Shown: positions 26,540 through 35,945, counted from the stretch's first letter. The stretch: DNA of 64,000 nucleotides from Emergencia timonensis (GCF_900086585.1 NZ_FLKM01000009.1:1054001-1118000), one strand, 5' to 3'. The notes: generated by a model from the sequence alone, not told the origin. Numbers and translations: made by a program.

Positions 26540-26862
26540 TTGGAAAATGTTATAATATCTTTTAAATATTTCTGCTGGGTAATTTTACCCATTGCGTTGC
26601 CGCAAGGAAGCGTTTATTGAATCATGTGTTCCGATTCTATATTCAAAGGTATCGTCATGGTATAATGTTTCCTATATTTATTACGGCGTTGCCGCAATGA
26701 GGGAAACATTGAAACACATGCTTTATTCTATTTTTATAGGGTGCATGTGTTATAATAAACGCCATAATTAAACGGCGTTGCCGCAAGGAAGCGTTTATTG
26801 AATCATGTGTTCCGATTCTATATTCAAAGGAATGCACATGGTATAATCCTATTGCTTTTAAA
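26540..26862 (+). repeat. covarying repeat family, locus 2 (three cores)
   Basis: CGGCGTTGCCG cores sit at 26684-26694 and 26773-26783, with a degenerate one at 26592-26602 (spacing 89 and 92). Outer stems are AATGTTTCC/GGAAACATT (26664-26672, 26702-26710) and AATAAACGC/GCGTTTATT (26754-26762, 26791-26799). Inner stems are CACATGC/GCATGTG and CATGTG/CACATG. The array ends with TGGTATAAT (26839-26847) about 90 bp before mntP, in the same direction. Confidence 0.85.
26842..26847 (+). promoter_or_regulatory. extended -10 element at the end of repeat locus 2
   Basis: TG-G-TATAAT (26839-26847) forms an extended -10 hexamer at the 3' edge of the array and could start the mntP transcript. No good -35 is seen. 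Downstream, GCGCCTC and GAGGTGC (about 26887-26903) form a hairpin in the presumed leader. Confidence 0.4.
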
Positions 26863-26937
26863 ATAGACTTATTTGAGGGAATGGTGCGCCTCGGGGAGGT
26901 GCTTTGTCCGTTTTAGATCAATTTAAGGAAGTGAAGT

Positions 26938-27483
26938 ATGGGGTTATTTGAGATTTCGCTTATAGGTGTTGGGCTTGCCATGGACGCTGCCTCCGTGGCA
27001 ATGACCAATGGAATGGTATACAAGAAGCTTTCTATAAGCAATTACATATCAATGCCGTTGCTTTTCGGTATATTTCAGGGAATCATGCCTTTGTTTGGTT
27101 TTTATGCAGGTACGCTTTTTGCGGGCATTATCATGAAATATAGTGGAATTGTGATATTCGCCATATTGGCGGTAATCGGCGGAAACATGATGAAAGAAAG
27201 CTTGTCAAAAGAGAGGGAAGCGACAGAAAGCAAGATCCTGACGATGACAGTTTTGATCTTTCAGGCTATAGCAACCAGCATTGATGCTTTTGCTGTTGGC
27301 GTGGGATTTTGTGCTATCTGTGTGGATATTTTACCTGCAGTATCGATTATTGCAATCATAACTGCATTTATGGTAGCAGGCGCCATTGTGATCGGCAAGA
27401 AATTTGGAGACCTATTTGAAAACAAAGCTGAGTTCCTTGGAGGCGTCATTTTGATTATCATAGGAATTAAAGGACTGTTATAA
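26938..27483 (+). CDS. mntP: manganese efflux pump MntP
   Basis: The 181-residue protein has six hydrophobic segments in two repeats. Each repeat carries the conserved membrane aspartate motif: GLAMDAASVAMTNGM near residue 13 and TSIDAFAVGVGF near residue 119. This is the MntP (YebN, DUF204) family that exports Mn2+. AAGGAAG precedes the ATG. No yybP-ykoY Mn2+ riboswitch could be recognised upstream; instead the covarying repeat array lies there. Confidence 0.92.
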   Translation: MGLFEISLIGVGLAMDAASVAMTNGMVYKKLSISNYISMPLLFGIFQGIMPLFGFYAGTLFAGIIMKYSGIVIFAILAVIGGNMMKESLSKEREATESKILTMTVLIFQAIATSIDAFAVGVGFCAICVDILPAVSIIAIITAFMVAGAIVIGKKFGDLFENKAEFLGGVILIIIGIKGLL

Positions 27484-27535
27484 GACACAGAATAGCCATT
27501 TTTCGAGAGGCATTTAAGTATTGAGGAGAATTTAT

Positions 27536-28243
27536 ATGAGGACAGACAGAAAATTTGACGAAACAAGAACCGTAAAGATTACAGATCATTATCTTATGAG
27601 TCCGCAGGGTTCTGTTTTGATAGAGATGGGAAACACGAAGGTGATTTGCACGGCTTCTGTAGAGGAGTCTACAGCAAAGCATCTTGCAGGGACAGGGAAA
27701 GGCTGGGTGACGGCTGAATATGCTATGCTGCCTGGATCAACTGGAACCAGAAAAAAGAGAGAAAAAGGGAAAGCGGATGGAAGATCAGTAGAAATACAGC
27801 GCTTAATCGGGCGGTCGCTGCGATCTGTCGTAGATATGGAGAAACTGGGAGAAAGAACTATCTGGATTGATTGCGACGTCATACAGGCAGACGGGGGAAC
27901 CAGGACGGCTTCTATCACCGGCGCTTATGTTGCAATGGTGCAGGCCATGAAATGGATGAAAGACCAGGGACTGATTGACCAATTGCCGGTAACCGGATAT
28001 GTTTCTGCAGTCAGTGTCGGAATCGTCGAGGGGGAAACCTTGCTGGATCTTTGTTACGCCGAGGACTCTCAGGCCAAGGTGGATATGAACGTCGTTATGA
28101 CTGACAGGGGAGAATATATTGAGATACAGGGAACTGGCGAAGAGTCGCCATTTTCAAAGACAGAGTTACTAGAATTATTGGATTTGGGAAGTAAGGGATG
28201 CAGCAAACTTCATGAGATTCAAAAAGCGTTATTATGTGAATAA
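27536..28243 (+). CDS. rph: ribonuclease PH
   Basis: The 235-residue phosphorolytic exoribonuclease trims tRNA 3' ends. It begins [16 protein letters not shown] and has [33 protein letters not shown] and [22 protein letters not shown], all RNase PH signatures. The ATG at 27536 has GAGGAG 7 nt upstream; the frame opens five codons earlier without a site. It precedes rdgB by 34 nt, the common rph-rdgB pairing. Confidence 0.96.
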   Translation: MRTDRKFDETRTVKITDHYLMSPQGSVLIEMGNTKVICTASVEESTAKHLAGTGKGWVTAEYAMLPGSTGTRKKREKGKADGRSVEIQRLIGRSLRSVVDMEKLGERTIWIDCDVIQADGGTRTASITGAYVAMVQAMKWMKDQGLIDQLPVTGYVSAVSVGIVEGETLLDLCYAEDSQAKVDMNVVMTDRGEYIEIQGTGEESPFSKTELLELLDLGSKGCSKLHEIQKALLCE

Positions 28244-28277
28244 TATTAAGTAATTAAGAAAGAAAAAAGGAGCAGTT

Positions 28278-28877
28278 ATGGACACGATTATTGCAGCTTC
28301 GAGAAACCAACACAAAATTGTAGAAATCGAAGCAATCACGAAAAAGTTTGGAATGACAATTATTTCAAGAGACGAAGCGGGAATACCAAAGGTAGAAATT
28401 GAAGAAGACGGAGAAACCTTCGAAGAAAACTCTTTCAAAAAAGCCGATGAAATTAGGAAGATGTGCGGCAAGACGACTATCGCCGACGATTCCGGCCTTA
28501 TGGTCGACTACCTCGGGGGAGCGCCGGGCGTATATTCAGCCAGATTTGCCGGGGAAGACTGCAATGATACAAAGAACAATGAAAAACTGATTTCACTCCT
28601 GGAAGGCGTACCCTATAAAGAGAGAAGAGCGAAGTTCGTATCTGTTATCACCATGGTTTTCCCTGATGGAACGTCTTTAGTGGCCAGAGGCGAGTGCGAG
28701 GGTCATATCATCGATACCCCGGTAGGAGAACACGGCTTCGGTTACGACCCCCTCTTTGTTCCAGACGGATTTCAGCGCACCTTTGCCCAGCTGCTTCCAG
28801 AGGAAAAGAATCAGATCAGCCATAGAGCGAAAGCGCTGGCTGCATTAGAACGATTACTGGAAGAAAGGAATTCTTAA
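28278..28877 (+). CDS. rdgB: XTP/dITP diphosphatase (RdgB/HAM1)
   Basis: The 199-residue enzyme hydrolyses non-canonical purine nucleoside triphosphates. Family features are the N-terminal IIAASRNQHKIVEIE loop, ETFEENSFKKA, IADDSGLMVDYLGGAPGVYSAR and HGFGYDPLFVPDG. AAAAGGAG precedes the ATG. It is the second gene of the rph operon. Confidence 0.96.
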   Translation: MDTIIAASRNQHKIVEIEAITKKFGMTIISRDEAGIPKVEIEEDGETFEENSFKKADEIRKMCGKTTIADDSGLMVDYLGGAPGVYSARFAGEDCNDTKNNEKLISLLEGVPYKERRAKFVSVITMVFPDGTSLVARGECEGHIIDTPVGEHGFGYDPLFVPDGFQRTFAQLLPEEKNQISHRAKALAALERLLEERNS

Positions 28878-28882
28878 ATTCT

Positions 28883-29722
28883 ATGAAATCAAGATTTGCC
28901 AAAATGGTGGTCCTGGGAATTAAACAGTTTAGAGATCCCTACTATCAGGGATTTGCGGCGCAGATGTCTTTTTTTATCATGTTGTCTCTGGTACCTACGT
29001 TGACGGTACTGTCACAGCTTCTTGGCGTCCTGGAAATACCGCTTGACTTTCTGGACGACTGGGTAAAGGCCAATGTTTTACCCGAGATGGCAGGTTCATT
29101 AAAAGAAATTTTACAGGATAGTGGTAAGACTTCTGCAGCTACCTCCAATATTGTCATGATTATCATGGCGCTGTGGGCCGCATCGAGAGCGCAGTTTTCC
29201 ATGATGCGGATTGCAAACTACACCTATACCAGCGGAAGGACGACGGGCAGCTTCTGGAGAGAAAGAATCAGATCACTGAAGACCATGGCCTTGACCTTAT
29301 TTACGCTGGCCTTCGTTGCTATTATACCTGTATACGGAAGATTGATTTTACAGGCCGTATTCGGTCATATTATAGAGGGAACGATGATTGATACTTTGTG
29401 GACATACCTCAGATGGCCGATTGCCGGTACCCTCTATTTTCTGATGGTCTCGTATAATTATTATGTTTTGCCGAACGAAAAACTGAAGTTTAGGGAAATC
29501 GTACCAGGCAGTATCTTTGGCGCGATTGGCATGTTAGTAGTAACTATCATCTACTCCATTTATGCGGAGAATCTGGCTAACTACAATATCATCTACGGTT
29601 CTTTAGCTAGTTTTGTCGCATTGCTGTTTTGGTTTTATTTTCTTTCGTGGGTGTTATGCCTCGGTATTTTGTTCAATAAGGTATGGAAAGATACGAAGGA
29701 AGAAGGTGTTCTGAATGTATGA
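28883..29722 (+). CDS. YihY/BrkB-family membrane protein
   Basis: The 279-residue protein has six hydrophobic segments and the family start FYQGFAAQMSFFIMLSLVPTL-like segment (YYQGFAAQMSFF near residue 18), ALWAASRAQFSMMRIAN and the C-terminal YGSLASFVALLFWFYFLSW. The family (formerly called RNase BN) has no settled function, perhaps in envelope transport. It starts 5 nt after rdgB and overlaps the next gene by 8 bp. Confidence 0.9.
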   Translation: MKSRFAKMVVLGIKQFRDPYYQGFAAQMSFFIMLSLVPTLTVLSQLLGVLEIPLDFLDDWVKANVLPEMAGSLKEILQDSGKTSAATSNIVMIIMALWAASRAQFSMMRIANYTYTSGRTTGSFWRERIRSLKTMALTLFTLAFVAIIPVYGRLILQAVFGHIIEGTMIDTLWTYLRWPIAGTLYFLMVSYNYYVLPNEKLKFREIVPGSIFGAIGMLVVTIIYSIYAENLANYNIIYGSLASFVALLFWFYFLSWVLCLGILFNKVWKDTKEEGVLNV

Positions 29723-30317
29723 GGAAATCGGAGATGTTTTGTACGACTATGGAAGAGGCCTGTACGCAAACATTACCAATCGATGTCCGTGCAGATGTGA
29801 GTTCTGCATCAGGACAATGACCGATTCGCTGGGATCGGCTGATTCTCTCTGGCTACAGCGGGAACCTAGTGCCGAAGAGGTCATTGAGATGTTGCAAGGC
29901 TGGGAATTGTCGCAGTATGATGAATTGGTCTTTTGCGGTTACGGCGAGCCGACGGTTCGTCTTGCGGATTTGCTGACGATAGCAAAGTATGTGAAAGATC
30001 ATACGCACCTGAAGGTCAGGATTAACACTAATGGTCTTGCGGATATGATTCATGGCCGAGAAACAGCAAAAGAACTGGCCGGCATCATCGATGCGGTTTC
30101 AGTCAGCTTGAATCAGTGCAATGCTGCCAAGTACACAGCGCTCTGTCATCCGGAGTTTGGCGACAGGGCTTTTGACGCCATATTAGACTTTACGAAAGAT
30201 GTGCAGAAATATGTTCCCAGTGTCGCCATGTCAGTAGTTAATGTGATTCCCGAAGAAGACGTCCGCGCCTGCCGCAAAATTGCTTCTGACTTGGGCGTAA
30301 CTCTGAGGGTCAGGTAG
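29715..30317 (+). CDS. radical SAM protein (TatD-associated type)
   Basis: The 200-residue protein has the radical SAM cluster motif as CPCRCEFC (spacing C-x3-C-x2-C, near residue 27) plus the GYGEPTVR glycine/SAM segment near residue 77. The short length and N terminus (YDYGRGLYANITNRC) resemble the radical SAM proteins found linked to TatD nucleases. No tatD gene lies beside it here. The reaction is unknown. Overlap with the upstream gene suggests coupled translation. Confidence 0.85.
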   Translation: MYEEIGDVLYDYGRGLYANITNRCPCRCEFCIRTMTDSLGSADSLWLQREPSAEEVIEMLQGWELSQYDELVFCGYGEPTVRLADLLTIAKYVKDHTHLKVRINTNGLADMIHGRETAKELAGIIDAVSVSLNQCNAAKYTALCHPEFGDRAFDAILDFTKDVQKYVPSVAMSVVNVIPEEDVRACRKIASDLGVTLRVR

Positions 30318-30341
30318 AATGACGGAAAGGAAATACATGTC

Positions 30342-31001
30342 ATGAGAGGTAAAAAGAGATATAGAGTGAAACCTAGATTTTTTGTCATCCTAATTCTATT
30401 GATTTGTTTTGTTGGTGGAGGCGTTCTGTATTTTAATCTGCATTCTCGCAGTGCAAACGAGAACGCAGAGAGATCCGCCCAACTGGAACAGGGCCGGCAG
30501 ATCATGCTAGCCTCCAGAATATACATCTGCAACAAAGATTTGCGTTATGACGATCAATACTACAACGGCGGTTATCCCCCAGATGACATTGGAGTATGCA
30601 CCGACGTAGTCTGGAAGGGTTTTCGCGGAATCGGTTTAAATCTAAAGAATTTAGTCGATAAAGATATTGCCGATCATTATGAGGCATATAGTGACGTAGT
30701 TTCGGTACCGGACCCGAATATAGACTTTAGGCTGGTACCCACATTGGAAGTGTTTTTCCAACGGAACGCAGAGGTTTTGACTACAGACATAAATAATCTG
30801 CTTGCATGGCAGCCGGGGGATATCGTGACTTTTGAGTCCAGCCATGTGGCAATCGTATCGAGTATTAGAAACATATGGGGTAGACCGTACATCATTCAGC
30901 ATGGAAAAGATCCGGCAGCAGAAGAGGATCGCATCTACGCGTCTGACGGTATGGAGATTTCTGGTCATTACAGGTGGCCGCTGGTCAAAAAGCTGGACTA
31001 A
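30342..31001 (+). CDS. DUF1287-family exported protein
   Basis: The 219-residue product has an N-terminal membrane anchor (about residues 12-30) and a DUF1287 domain with YNGGYPPDDIGVCTDVVWKG (cysteine near residue 84), WQPGDIVTFESSHVAIVS and IIQHGKDP. Cys and His residues are placed as in NlpC/P60-like papain folds, so a peptidase or amidase role outside the membrane is plausible but unproven. An upstream ATG at 30336 runs into a stop at once. Confidence 0.85.
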   Translation: MRGKKRYRVKPRFFVILILLICFVGGGVLYFNLHSRSANENAERSAQLEQGRQIMLASRIYICNKDLRYDDQYYNGGYPPDDIGVCTDVVWKGFRGIGLNLKNLVDKDIADHYEAYSDVVSVPDPNIDFRLVPTLEVFFQRNAEVLTTDINNLLAWQPGDIVTFESSHVAIVSSIRNIWGRPYIIQHGKDPAAEEDRIYASDGMEISGHYRWPLVKKLD

Positions 31002-31019
31002 GGGAAGGAGTAGAAGTGA

Positions 31020-31919
31020 ATGAAAAGGGCGTTAATCATTTTGAACCCCTGCGCAGGTACAAAACAGGCAAATAAATCTTTTGTAGATATCATAGATATC
31101 TTTTGCCGTGCAGGGTACGAGGCAGTAGTAATGACGACAGAAAAAAGAGGCGATGGAACGGAATTTGCACGCTCTCGGGCGAAGGACTTTGACCTGGTCG
31201 TATGTATCGGCGGTGACGGGACCTTTAATGAGGTCATTGCGGGCGTCATTGAATCTGGAGAAGATGTTCCTCTGGGTTATATCCCGGCTGGAAGTACTAA
31301 CGACTTTGCAAATAGTCTCAGCCTGTCGAAGAATGTGGTACAAGCTGCTCATGATATCGTCACTGGCGTTCCAAGATCTTTGGACATCGGATGTTTTAAT
31401 GGAAGGTATTTTTCCTACGTCGCCTCTTTTGGCGCTTTTACACGGGCCTCCTACGAGGCGCCGCAGAGTGTCAAAAACGCACTGGGCCATCTGGCATATA
31501 TACTGGAGGGAATCAAAGATATCCCATCCATCAGACCTGAGAAGATTCGTCTAAAAATGGAACAGGGCGTTTACGGCGGCGATTACCTCTTTGGAGCGGT
31601 CAGCAATTCGACTTCAGTGGGAGGTATTTTGACACTCTCTGACGAACTTGTGGACATGAACGACGGCATGTTCGAGGTGCTGCTGATCAAATCTCCAGCC
31701 AATATCTTGGAATTGAACCAGATTTTGCTGGCCTTGACCAAACAGAACTATCAATCGCCGATGATTTCTTTCTTTAACAGCAAAGAAGTGGAGATCACGG
31801 CAGATCCATCTATGCCGTGGACTCTTGATGGGGAATATCAAGAGGGTAGCGAAGCGATTACGATCAAGAACCTGCATGGGGCGATCAGATTAATGGTTCC
31901 TGAGGACGGAATCAAATGA
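31020..31919 (+). CDS. diacylglycerol kinase-family lipid kinase (YegS/BmrU type)
   Basis: The 299-residue protein has the lipid kinase catalytic segment VVCIGGDGTFNEVIAGV near residue 60 and the nucleotide loop IPAGSTNDFANSL near residue 91, as in DgkB and YegS. It starts RALIILNPCAGTKQAN, the typical N terminus. It probably phosphorylates diacylglycerol or another membrane lipid, and its stop overlaps the start of a PAP2 phosphatase gene, an opposing activity on lipid phosphates. Confidence 0.92.
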   Translation: MKRALIILNPCAGTKQANKSFVDIIDIFCRAGYEAVVMTTEKRGDGTEFARSRAKDFDLVVCIGGDGTFNEVIAGVIESGEDVPLGYIPAGSTNDFANSLSLSKNVVQAAHDIVTGVPRSLDIGCFNGRYFSYVASFGAFTRASYEAPQSVKNALGHLAYILEGIKDIPSIRPEKIRLKMEQGVYGGDYLFGAVSNSTSVGGILTLSDELVDMNDGMFEVLLIKSPANILELNQILLALTKQNYQSPMISFFNSKEVEITADPSMPWTLDGEYQEGSEAITIKNLHGAIRLMVPEDGIK

Positions 31920-32563
31920 TCAGCAGGGGGAAAAGATTAAGAGATTACAAGCACGTTTTTTTAATACTATATGTACCGATTTATTTGATCAGCTTTTTTT
32001 TGGTAGAACTGCTGGTTCCTTCTGATGCGGACTACTGGGTATCTTACTGCCCGCTGGATGATTTAATACCATTTAATGAGTATTTCATTATTCCTTACTA
32101 TATGTGGTACCCGTTTCTCTTCATGGTGGGGATTTATCTGATGATCAAAGACGTGCCTGAATTTAAACGATATATGTACTGCATCATCATAGGATTCTCT
32201 TTTTGCCTCGTTTTCTATCTATTGTTTCCCAATGGACAAGATTTACGGCCGGAAACCTTTGAGCGGGATAATATCTTTGTGACCATGGTAAAAGCGATCT
32301 ATGCTGCCGATACGAATACAAACGTGTTACCCAGCATGCACGTGATCGGTGCGATCTTTGCGGCAATCAGCATTTGTTCGACGAAAGTGCTGAAGGTAAA
32401 GTGGGTCAAGCCTTCTGCCGTCATTTTGGCGGTATTGATTTCGCTTTCAACCTGTTTTGTCAAGCAGCATTCGATTCTCGATGTGTTTGCAGGAATTGCC
32501 GTTGTTGTGATTGTTTATACTATTTTTAGTATATTTATAAAAAGGAAGTTAATAAATTCTTAA
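31916..32563 (+). CDS. PAP2-superfamily membrane phosphatase
   Basis: The 215-residue protein has about six hydrophobic segments and the PAP2 motifs in reduced form: SMHVIGAIF (SGH-like motif, near residue 141) and FVKQHSILDVFAG (final His/Asp motif, near residue 180). The first motif, usually KxxxxxxRP, appears only as PNGQDLRPE near residue 103. It likely dephosphorylates a lipid phosphate and is coupled to the lipid kinase gene by a 4-bp overlap. Confidence 0.88.
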   Translation: MISRGKRLRDYKHVFLILYVPIYLISFFLVELLVPSDADYWVSYCPLDDLIPFNEYFIIPYYMWYPFLFMVGIYLMIKDVPEFKRYMYCIIIGFSFCLVFYLLFPNGQDLRPETFERDNIFVTMVKAIYAADTNTNVLPSMHVIGAIFAAISICSTKVLKVKWVKPSAVILAVLISLSTCFVKQHSILDVFAGIAVVVIVYTIFSIFIKRKLINS

Positions 32564-32583
32564 GAATTCTTAAGAAACTCTTA

Positions 32584-32631
32584 ATCGATATAAACGTTGA
32601 TATTTGAACGTTTGTATCGATTTTTGTTTGT
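32584..32631 (+). terminator. terminator after the PAP2 gene
   Basis: ATCGATATAAACGTT (32584-32598) pairs with AACGTTTGTATCGAT (32607-32621) with one mismatch, followed by TTTTGTTTG. Confidence 0.8.
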
Positions 32632-32660
32632 GAAAGTTATGTGAAGAATCTTTAGAATTA

Positions 32661-32689
32661 TTGACTTCGTTATGTATATAAAGTATGAT
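32661..32689 (+). promoter_or_regulatory. sigma-A promoter of the first C40 peptidase gene
   Basis: TTGACT (32661-32666) and TATGAT (32684-32689) are 17 bp apart. The upstream ATG at 32672 lies inside this promoter and so cannot be the start. Confidence 0.8.
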
Positions 32690-32734
32690 AATACCTGTGA
32701 GACAATTGAAAAACATGAAAAGGAAGATAGTATT

Positions 32735-33913
32735 ATGACAAATCATTTTCAACCAGGAGTCAATACTAAAATCAAAAGGGTGTTTAAAGCAACTGCCTCA
32801 GTTTTATTGATTGCCGTCATGGCTTTTGCAATGTTATTCAGCTCCAGCAACGATTCATTTGCTGCTGAAGGAAGTGCAGACGAGCTTTGGGCAATCACAA
32901 TTGGAGATGAAGATGTATTATTTGTTGATTCAGAAGAATCAGCTACACAGGTAATAGAGGGGTTAAAAAACTATTATCTGACACAAGGTTCGACCGTACT
33001 TGATGTGCAGTTTGAGCCTCAAATCCAAATTAAGAAAGTTATAAAAACCACTGGAGACGATTACGCGGCACAGAGTGCAAACACAACGAATGTTGAGGAT
33101 GCAGTCACGCAGCTGAGTGAGGGTAAAGTTGAATACTTCGTCTATAAGACAGAAGAAGGCGATACGCTGGAATCTATCGCAAAGGACAAGGGAATTTCAG
33201 CCAAGAAACTGGTTACACTGAACTTTGGGGAGTACGATGCCGATGAGACCATCAAAGAAGGCACTTATCTGGTACTGTATGCGGAAGTTCCATATGTAGA
33301 TGTAACCACAGTTGAAAAAGTTACCTCCAAGAAGTCAATTGACTATGATACTGTATATAAGAAAACCAGTTCGCTGAAAAAGGGCACTTGCAAAGTCAAG
33401 ACCAAAGGCGTGAAAGGTTCTAAACAGTTGGTACAGCAGGTCACAAAAGTAAATGGTGAAACGACAGATAGTGAGTTGATTTCATCAAAAGTGGTTAAAC
33501 AGCCTACTGACAAGGTCGTCCTGAAAGGGACAGGCTCTGTTACAGCAAAAGCAGGGGTAACGTTTGATTTTGCTGAAGGTTCAGAGGTTGTAGAATACGC
33601 AAAGAAATTTGTGGGTAATCCTTATGTCTATGGCGGAACAAGCCTGACGAAGGGTGCGGATTGTTCAGGGTTTGTGTATTCCGTTTATAAGAATTTTGGC
33701 GTAAATCTTCCACGCGTTGGTCAGTCCAGCGTTGGAAAAGCAGTCTCATATAAAAACGTGAAAAAGGGTGATATCTTAATTTACTCCGGACACGTTGCCA
33801 TCTACGCCGGAAATGGAAAAGCGGTACACGCAGTTAATGAAAGATTAGGCATCCGTGTTACAAGTGTCAATTATACTGGCAGTGTAATTGCAGTCAGAAG
33901 AATTTTCGACTAA
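32735..33913 (+). CDS. secreted LysM-G5-NlpC/P60 cell-wall peptidase
   Basis: The 392-residue protein has a signal peptide (VLLIAVMAFAMLFSSSNDSFA, cleaved near residue 44), a LysM-like segment EEGDTLESIAKDKGISAKKL, a G5 domain ending VVKQPTDKVVLKGTG, and a C-terminal NlpC/P60 domain: catalytic Cys in GADCSGFVYSVYKNFG, His in YSGHVAIYAG and a third residue in HAVNERLG. Such enzymes cut peptidoglycan stem peptides. AAAAGGAAG precedes the ATG. The next gene is a full-length paralogue. Confidence 0.92.
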   Translation: MTNHFQPGVNTKIKRVFKATASVLLIAVMAFAMLFSSSNDSFAAEGSADELWAITIGDEDVLFVDSEESATQVIEGLKNYYLTQGSTVLDVQFEPQIQIKKVIKTTGDDYAAQSANTTNVEDAVTQLSEGKVEYFVYKTEEGDTLESIAKDKGISAKKLVTLNFGEYDADETIKEGTYLVLYAEVPYVDVTTVEKVTSKKSIDYDTVYKKTSSLKKGTCKVKTKGVKGSKQLVQQVTKVNGETTDSELISSKVVKQPTDKVVLKGTGSVTAKAGVTFDFAEGSEVVEYAKKFVGNPYVYGGTSLTKGADCSGFVYSVYKNFGVNLPRVGQSSVGKAVSYKNVKKGDILIYSGHVAIYAGNGKAVHAVNERLGIRVTSVNYTGSVIAVRRIFD

Positions 33914-33931
33914 GTTTAGAAGGATTGTTTT

Positions 33932-35065
33932 ATGAATATTTTAGAACAAATTAAATCAAAAAAATATGTAATTGCAGGGGCCTTTGTCCTTGCAATTGCT
34001 GTTTTAGGCGCAGCGGTTTTTACTACTGTCAAAGCCTATGCTGTGGAAGAGTATTGGGCCGTGCAGATTGGCAGTAAGACTGCAGCGGTTTTGAATTCAG
34101 AGAGCAGCGCTAAAAAAGTAATCAAAGAAGTGAAGAATCACTATATTGAGGAAGGCGCGCAGGTAAAGGCCATTACCTGCGATCCGGCAATGAAAGCTGT
34201 CAAGAAAACTTACAAGGCCTCTAAGAAGCCAAAAGTTTCCAGTGTGGATAACGCCGTAGAGTATATTCTTACAGGTACAAAAAAAAGGGTGACCTATACT
34301 GTGAAATCAGGAGACAGCCCTTGGACCATCGCCTCTAAATACGATGTGACCGTGAGAGAAATCTTAAATATGAATGAGGAGAAAGACTTTTCTGCTCTTT
34401 ATCCAGGCGATAAGCTGAAACTGTATAAGATCAATCCAATGGTGACAGTTACTGCCAAACAGCAGATTACAACAGAAGAAACGATTGCATATGAAACCGT
34501 GACGAAGGAATCTTCCGAAGTCTTGAAAAACACCACCATCGTTGAACAGAAGGGCTCTAACGGAAAGAAAAAGATAACGAAGCTTGTAACGACAGAAAAC
34601 GGTAAAACTGTCAAGACTGAGGTACAGGAGTCCAAGGTCATTAAATCGCCGACAAAGCGGGTCATCGTCAAAGGAACTGGGATTCTTTCAGCACCGACAG
34701 ATGGGAAAACCTATCAAGGCGATGGACAGGCCGTTGCGCAGTATGCTCTCAAGTTCGTGGGAAATCCATATGTTTATGGCGGCGTCAGTTTGACAGATGG
34801 AGCAGATTGCTCGGGATTTGTTTTATCAGTCTATAAATACTTCGGCATAACCATGGCTCATGACGCAGGTGTCATGAGAAGCTATGGAAAAGAAGTCTCT
34901 CTGGCTGAGGCGCAGCCGGGAGATCTGGTATGCTATTATGGACATGTAGGCATCTACATTGGCGGAGGACAGATTGTCCACGCCGTAAACGAAAGATTAG
35001 GCATTGCAGTGACTGGCACTAGTTATATCGGTCCGGTAATGACTGTCAGACGCATAGTAGAATAA
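33932..35065 (+). CDS. second LysM-G5-NlpC/P60 cell-wall peptidase (paralogue)
   Basis: The 377-residue protein repeats the domain order of its neighbour: signal or anchor (about 11-35), a better LysM (VKSGDSPWTIASKYDVTVREIL), a G5 domain (ITTEETIAYETVTKESSEVL to VIVKGTGIL), and NlpC/P60 with GADCSGFVLSVYKYFG, YYGHVGIYIGGG and HAVNERLG. The two clearly arose by tandem duplication and sit 18 nt apart, sharing the 32661 promoter. Confidence 0.92.
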   Translation: MNILEQIKSKKYVIAGAFVLAIAVLGAAVFTTVKAYAVEEYWAVQIGSKTAAVLNSESSAKKVIKEVKNHYIEEGAQVKAITCDPAMKAVKKTYKASKKPKVSSVDNAVEYILTGTKKRVTYTVKSGDSPWTIASKYDVTVREILNMNEEKDFSALYPGDKLKLYKINPMVTVTAKQQITTEETIAYETVTKESSEVLKNTTIVEQKGSNGKKKITKLVTTENGKTVKTEVQESKVIKSPTKRVIVKGTGILSAPTDGKTYQGDGQAVAQYALKFVGNPYVYGGVSLTDGADCSGFVLSVYKYFGITMAHDAGVMRSYGKEVSLAEAQPGDLVCYYGHVGIYIGGGQIVHAVNERLGIAVTGTSYIGPVMTVRRIVE

Positions 35066-35080
35066 TATAGAACGCATAGA

Positions 35081-35118
35081 AAAAAGAGACGGGATTTTTG
35101 CTTATACCGTCTCTTTTT
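35081..35118. terminator. bidirectional terminator between the peptidase pair and the ion channel gene
   Basis: AAAAAGAGACGG (35081-35092) pairs with CCGTCTCTTTTT (35107-35118). A and T runs on both flanks let it act in both directions. Confidence 0.85.
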
Positions 35119-35147
35119 AATTGATAGGAAATGGCGTTGTTACAATT

Positions 35148-35945
35148 TTAGTCCAGCTTCTGTCCGCAGTTAGGGCAGTAATGGGTTTCTTTTGCTTTAG
35201 GTTTGGGTGTCATCTGCTCAACAAAACCAGCCGAGAGAATACCGGTAGGAATGGCCACCATGCCTACACCTAGAAAGGTCATTATCGCACCACATATTTT
35301 GCCGGCAAAGGTGATTGGTACAATGTCACCGTAACCGACGGTCAGCAGCGTGTTAATTGCCCACCAGAAGCCGGAAAAGGCGTTATTGAAGACTTCTGGC
35401 TGTGCTTTGTGCTCCAAACTGTACATCATCAATGAGGCCGCCACCATTAAAATCAGCACGATAAAAATCGAGGACATCAGCTGTCCTTTTTTCTTTGTCA
35501 GGACTTGTCCGATAACCTTTAGGGGGTCAGAGTAGTGGTGGATGCGGAAGATACGCAGAATCCTGATGATTCTGAACATCCGCAGTGCGACTGCAACTCT
35601 GGGAAAAAAGAAAGGCAGATAATATGGCACGCAGGATAAAAAATCCACTATGCCAGCCCAGGAAAAAATGAATTTTCTCCTTGCGCGAGCAACGGTTACT
35701 CCTTTATATAAGTAAGTTGCCGTCCAAATTCTCAGCAAATAGTCTATGGTAAAGAATAGAACGGTAATGCTTTCTACAACGCGCAGTATATAGAGGTATC
35801 TGTCAGATTGGGGAAAGGTTTCAAAAATCGCAATAAATATATTGATGACGACAGCCAGCATCAGAGCGATATCATAGGTTCTGCTGGGTATATCGTCAAT
35901 ACTGCCGATCTGTATGATCGTATAAATTCGTTTTTTCTTGCTCAA
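35148..35945 (-). CDS. voltage-gated-type potassium channel with C-terminal zinc ribbon
   Basis: The 265-residue protein has six hydrophobic segments, an S4-like arginine-rich helix (RMFRIIRILRIFRIH near residue 122) and the K+ selectivity filter TVGYGD in the pore loop TLLTVGYGDIVPI. It ends with YCPNCGQKLD, a pair of cysteines as in half a zinc ribbon, plus none upstream, so metal binding would need a dimer. It likely forms a tetrameric K+ channel. It converges on the peptidase genes. Confidence 0.92.
   Translation of the reverse strand: MSKKKRIYTIIQIGSIDDIPSRTYDIALMLAVVINIFIAIFETFPQSDRYLYILRVVESITVLFFTIDYLLRIWTATYLYKGVTVARARRKFIFSWAGIVDFLSCVPYYLPFFFPRVAVALRMFRIIRILRIFRIHHYSDPLKVIGQVLTKKKGQLMSSIFIVLILMVAASLMMYSLEHKAQPEVFNNAFSGFWWAINTLLTVGYGDIVPITFAGKICGAIMTFLGVGMVAIPTGILSAGFVEQMTPKPKAKETHYCPNCGQKLD

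Noticed and set aside
26046..26862. CRISPR array
   Set aside because: Units are about 90 bp, the entire unit is conserved, there are no unique spacers and no cas genes.
26863..26937. yybP-ykoY manganese riboswitch before mntP
   Set aside because: The conserved core of that class is not visible; only a short hairpin is present.
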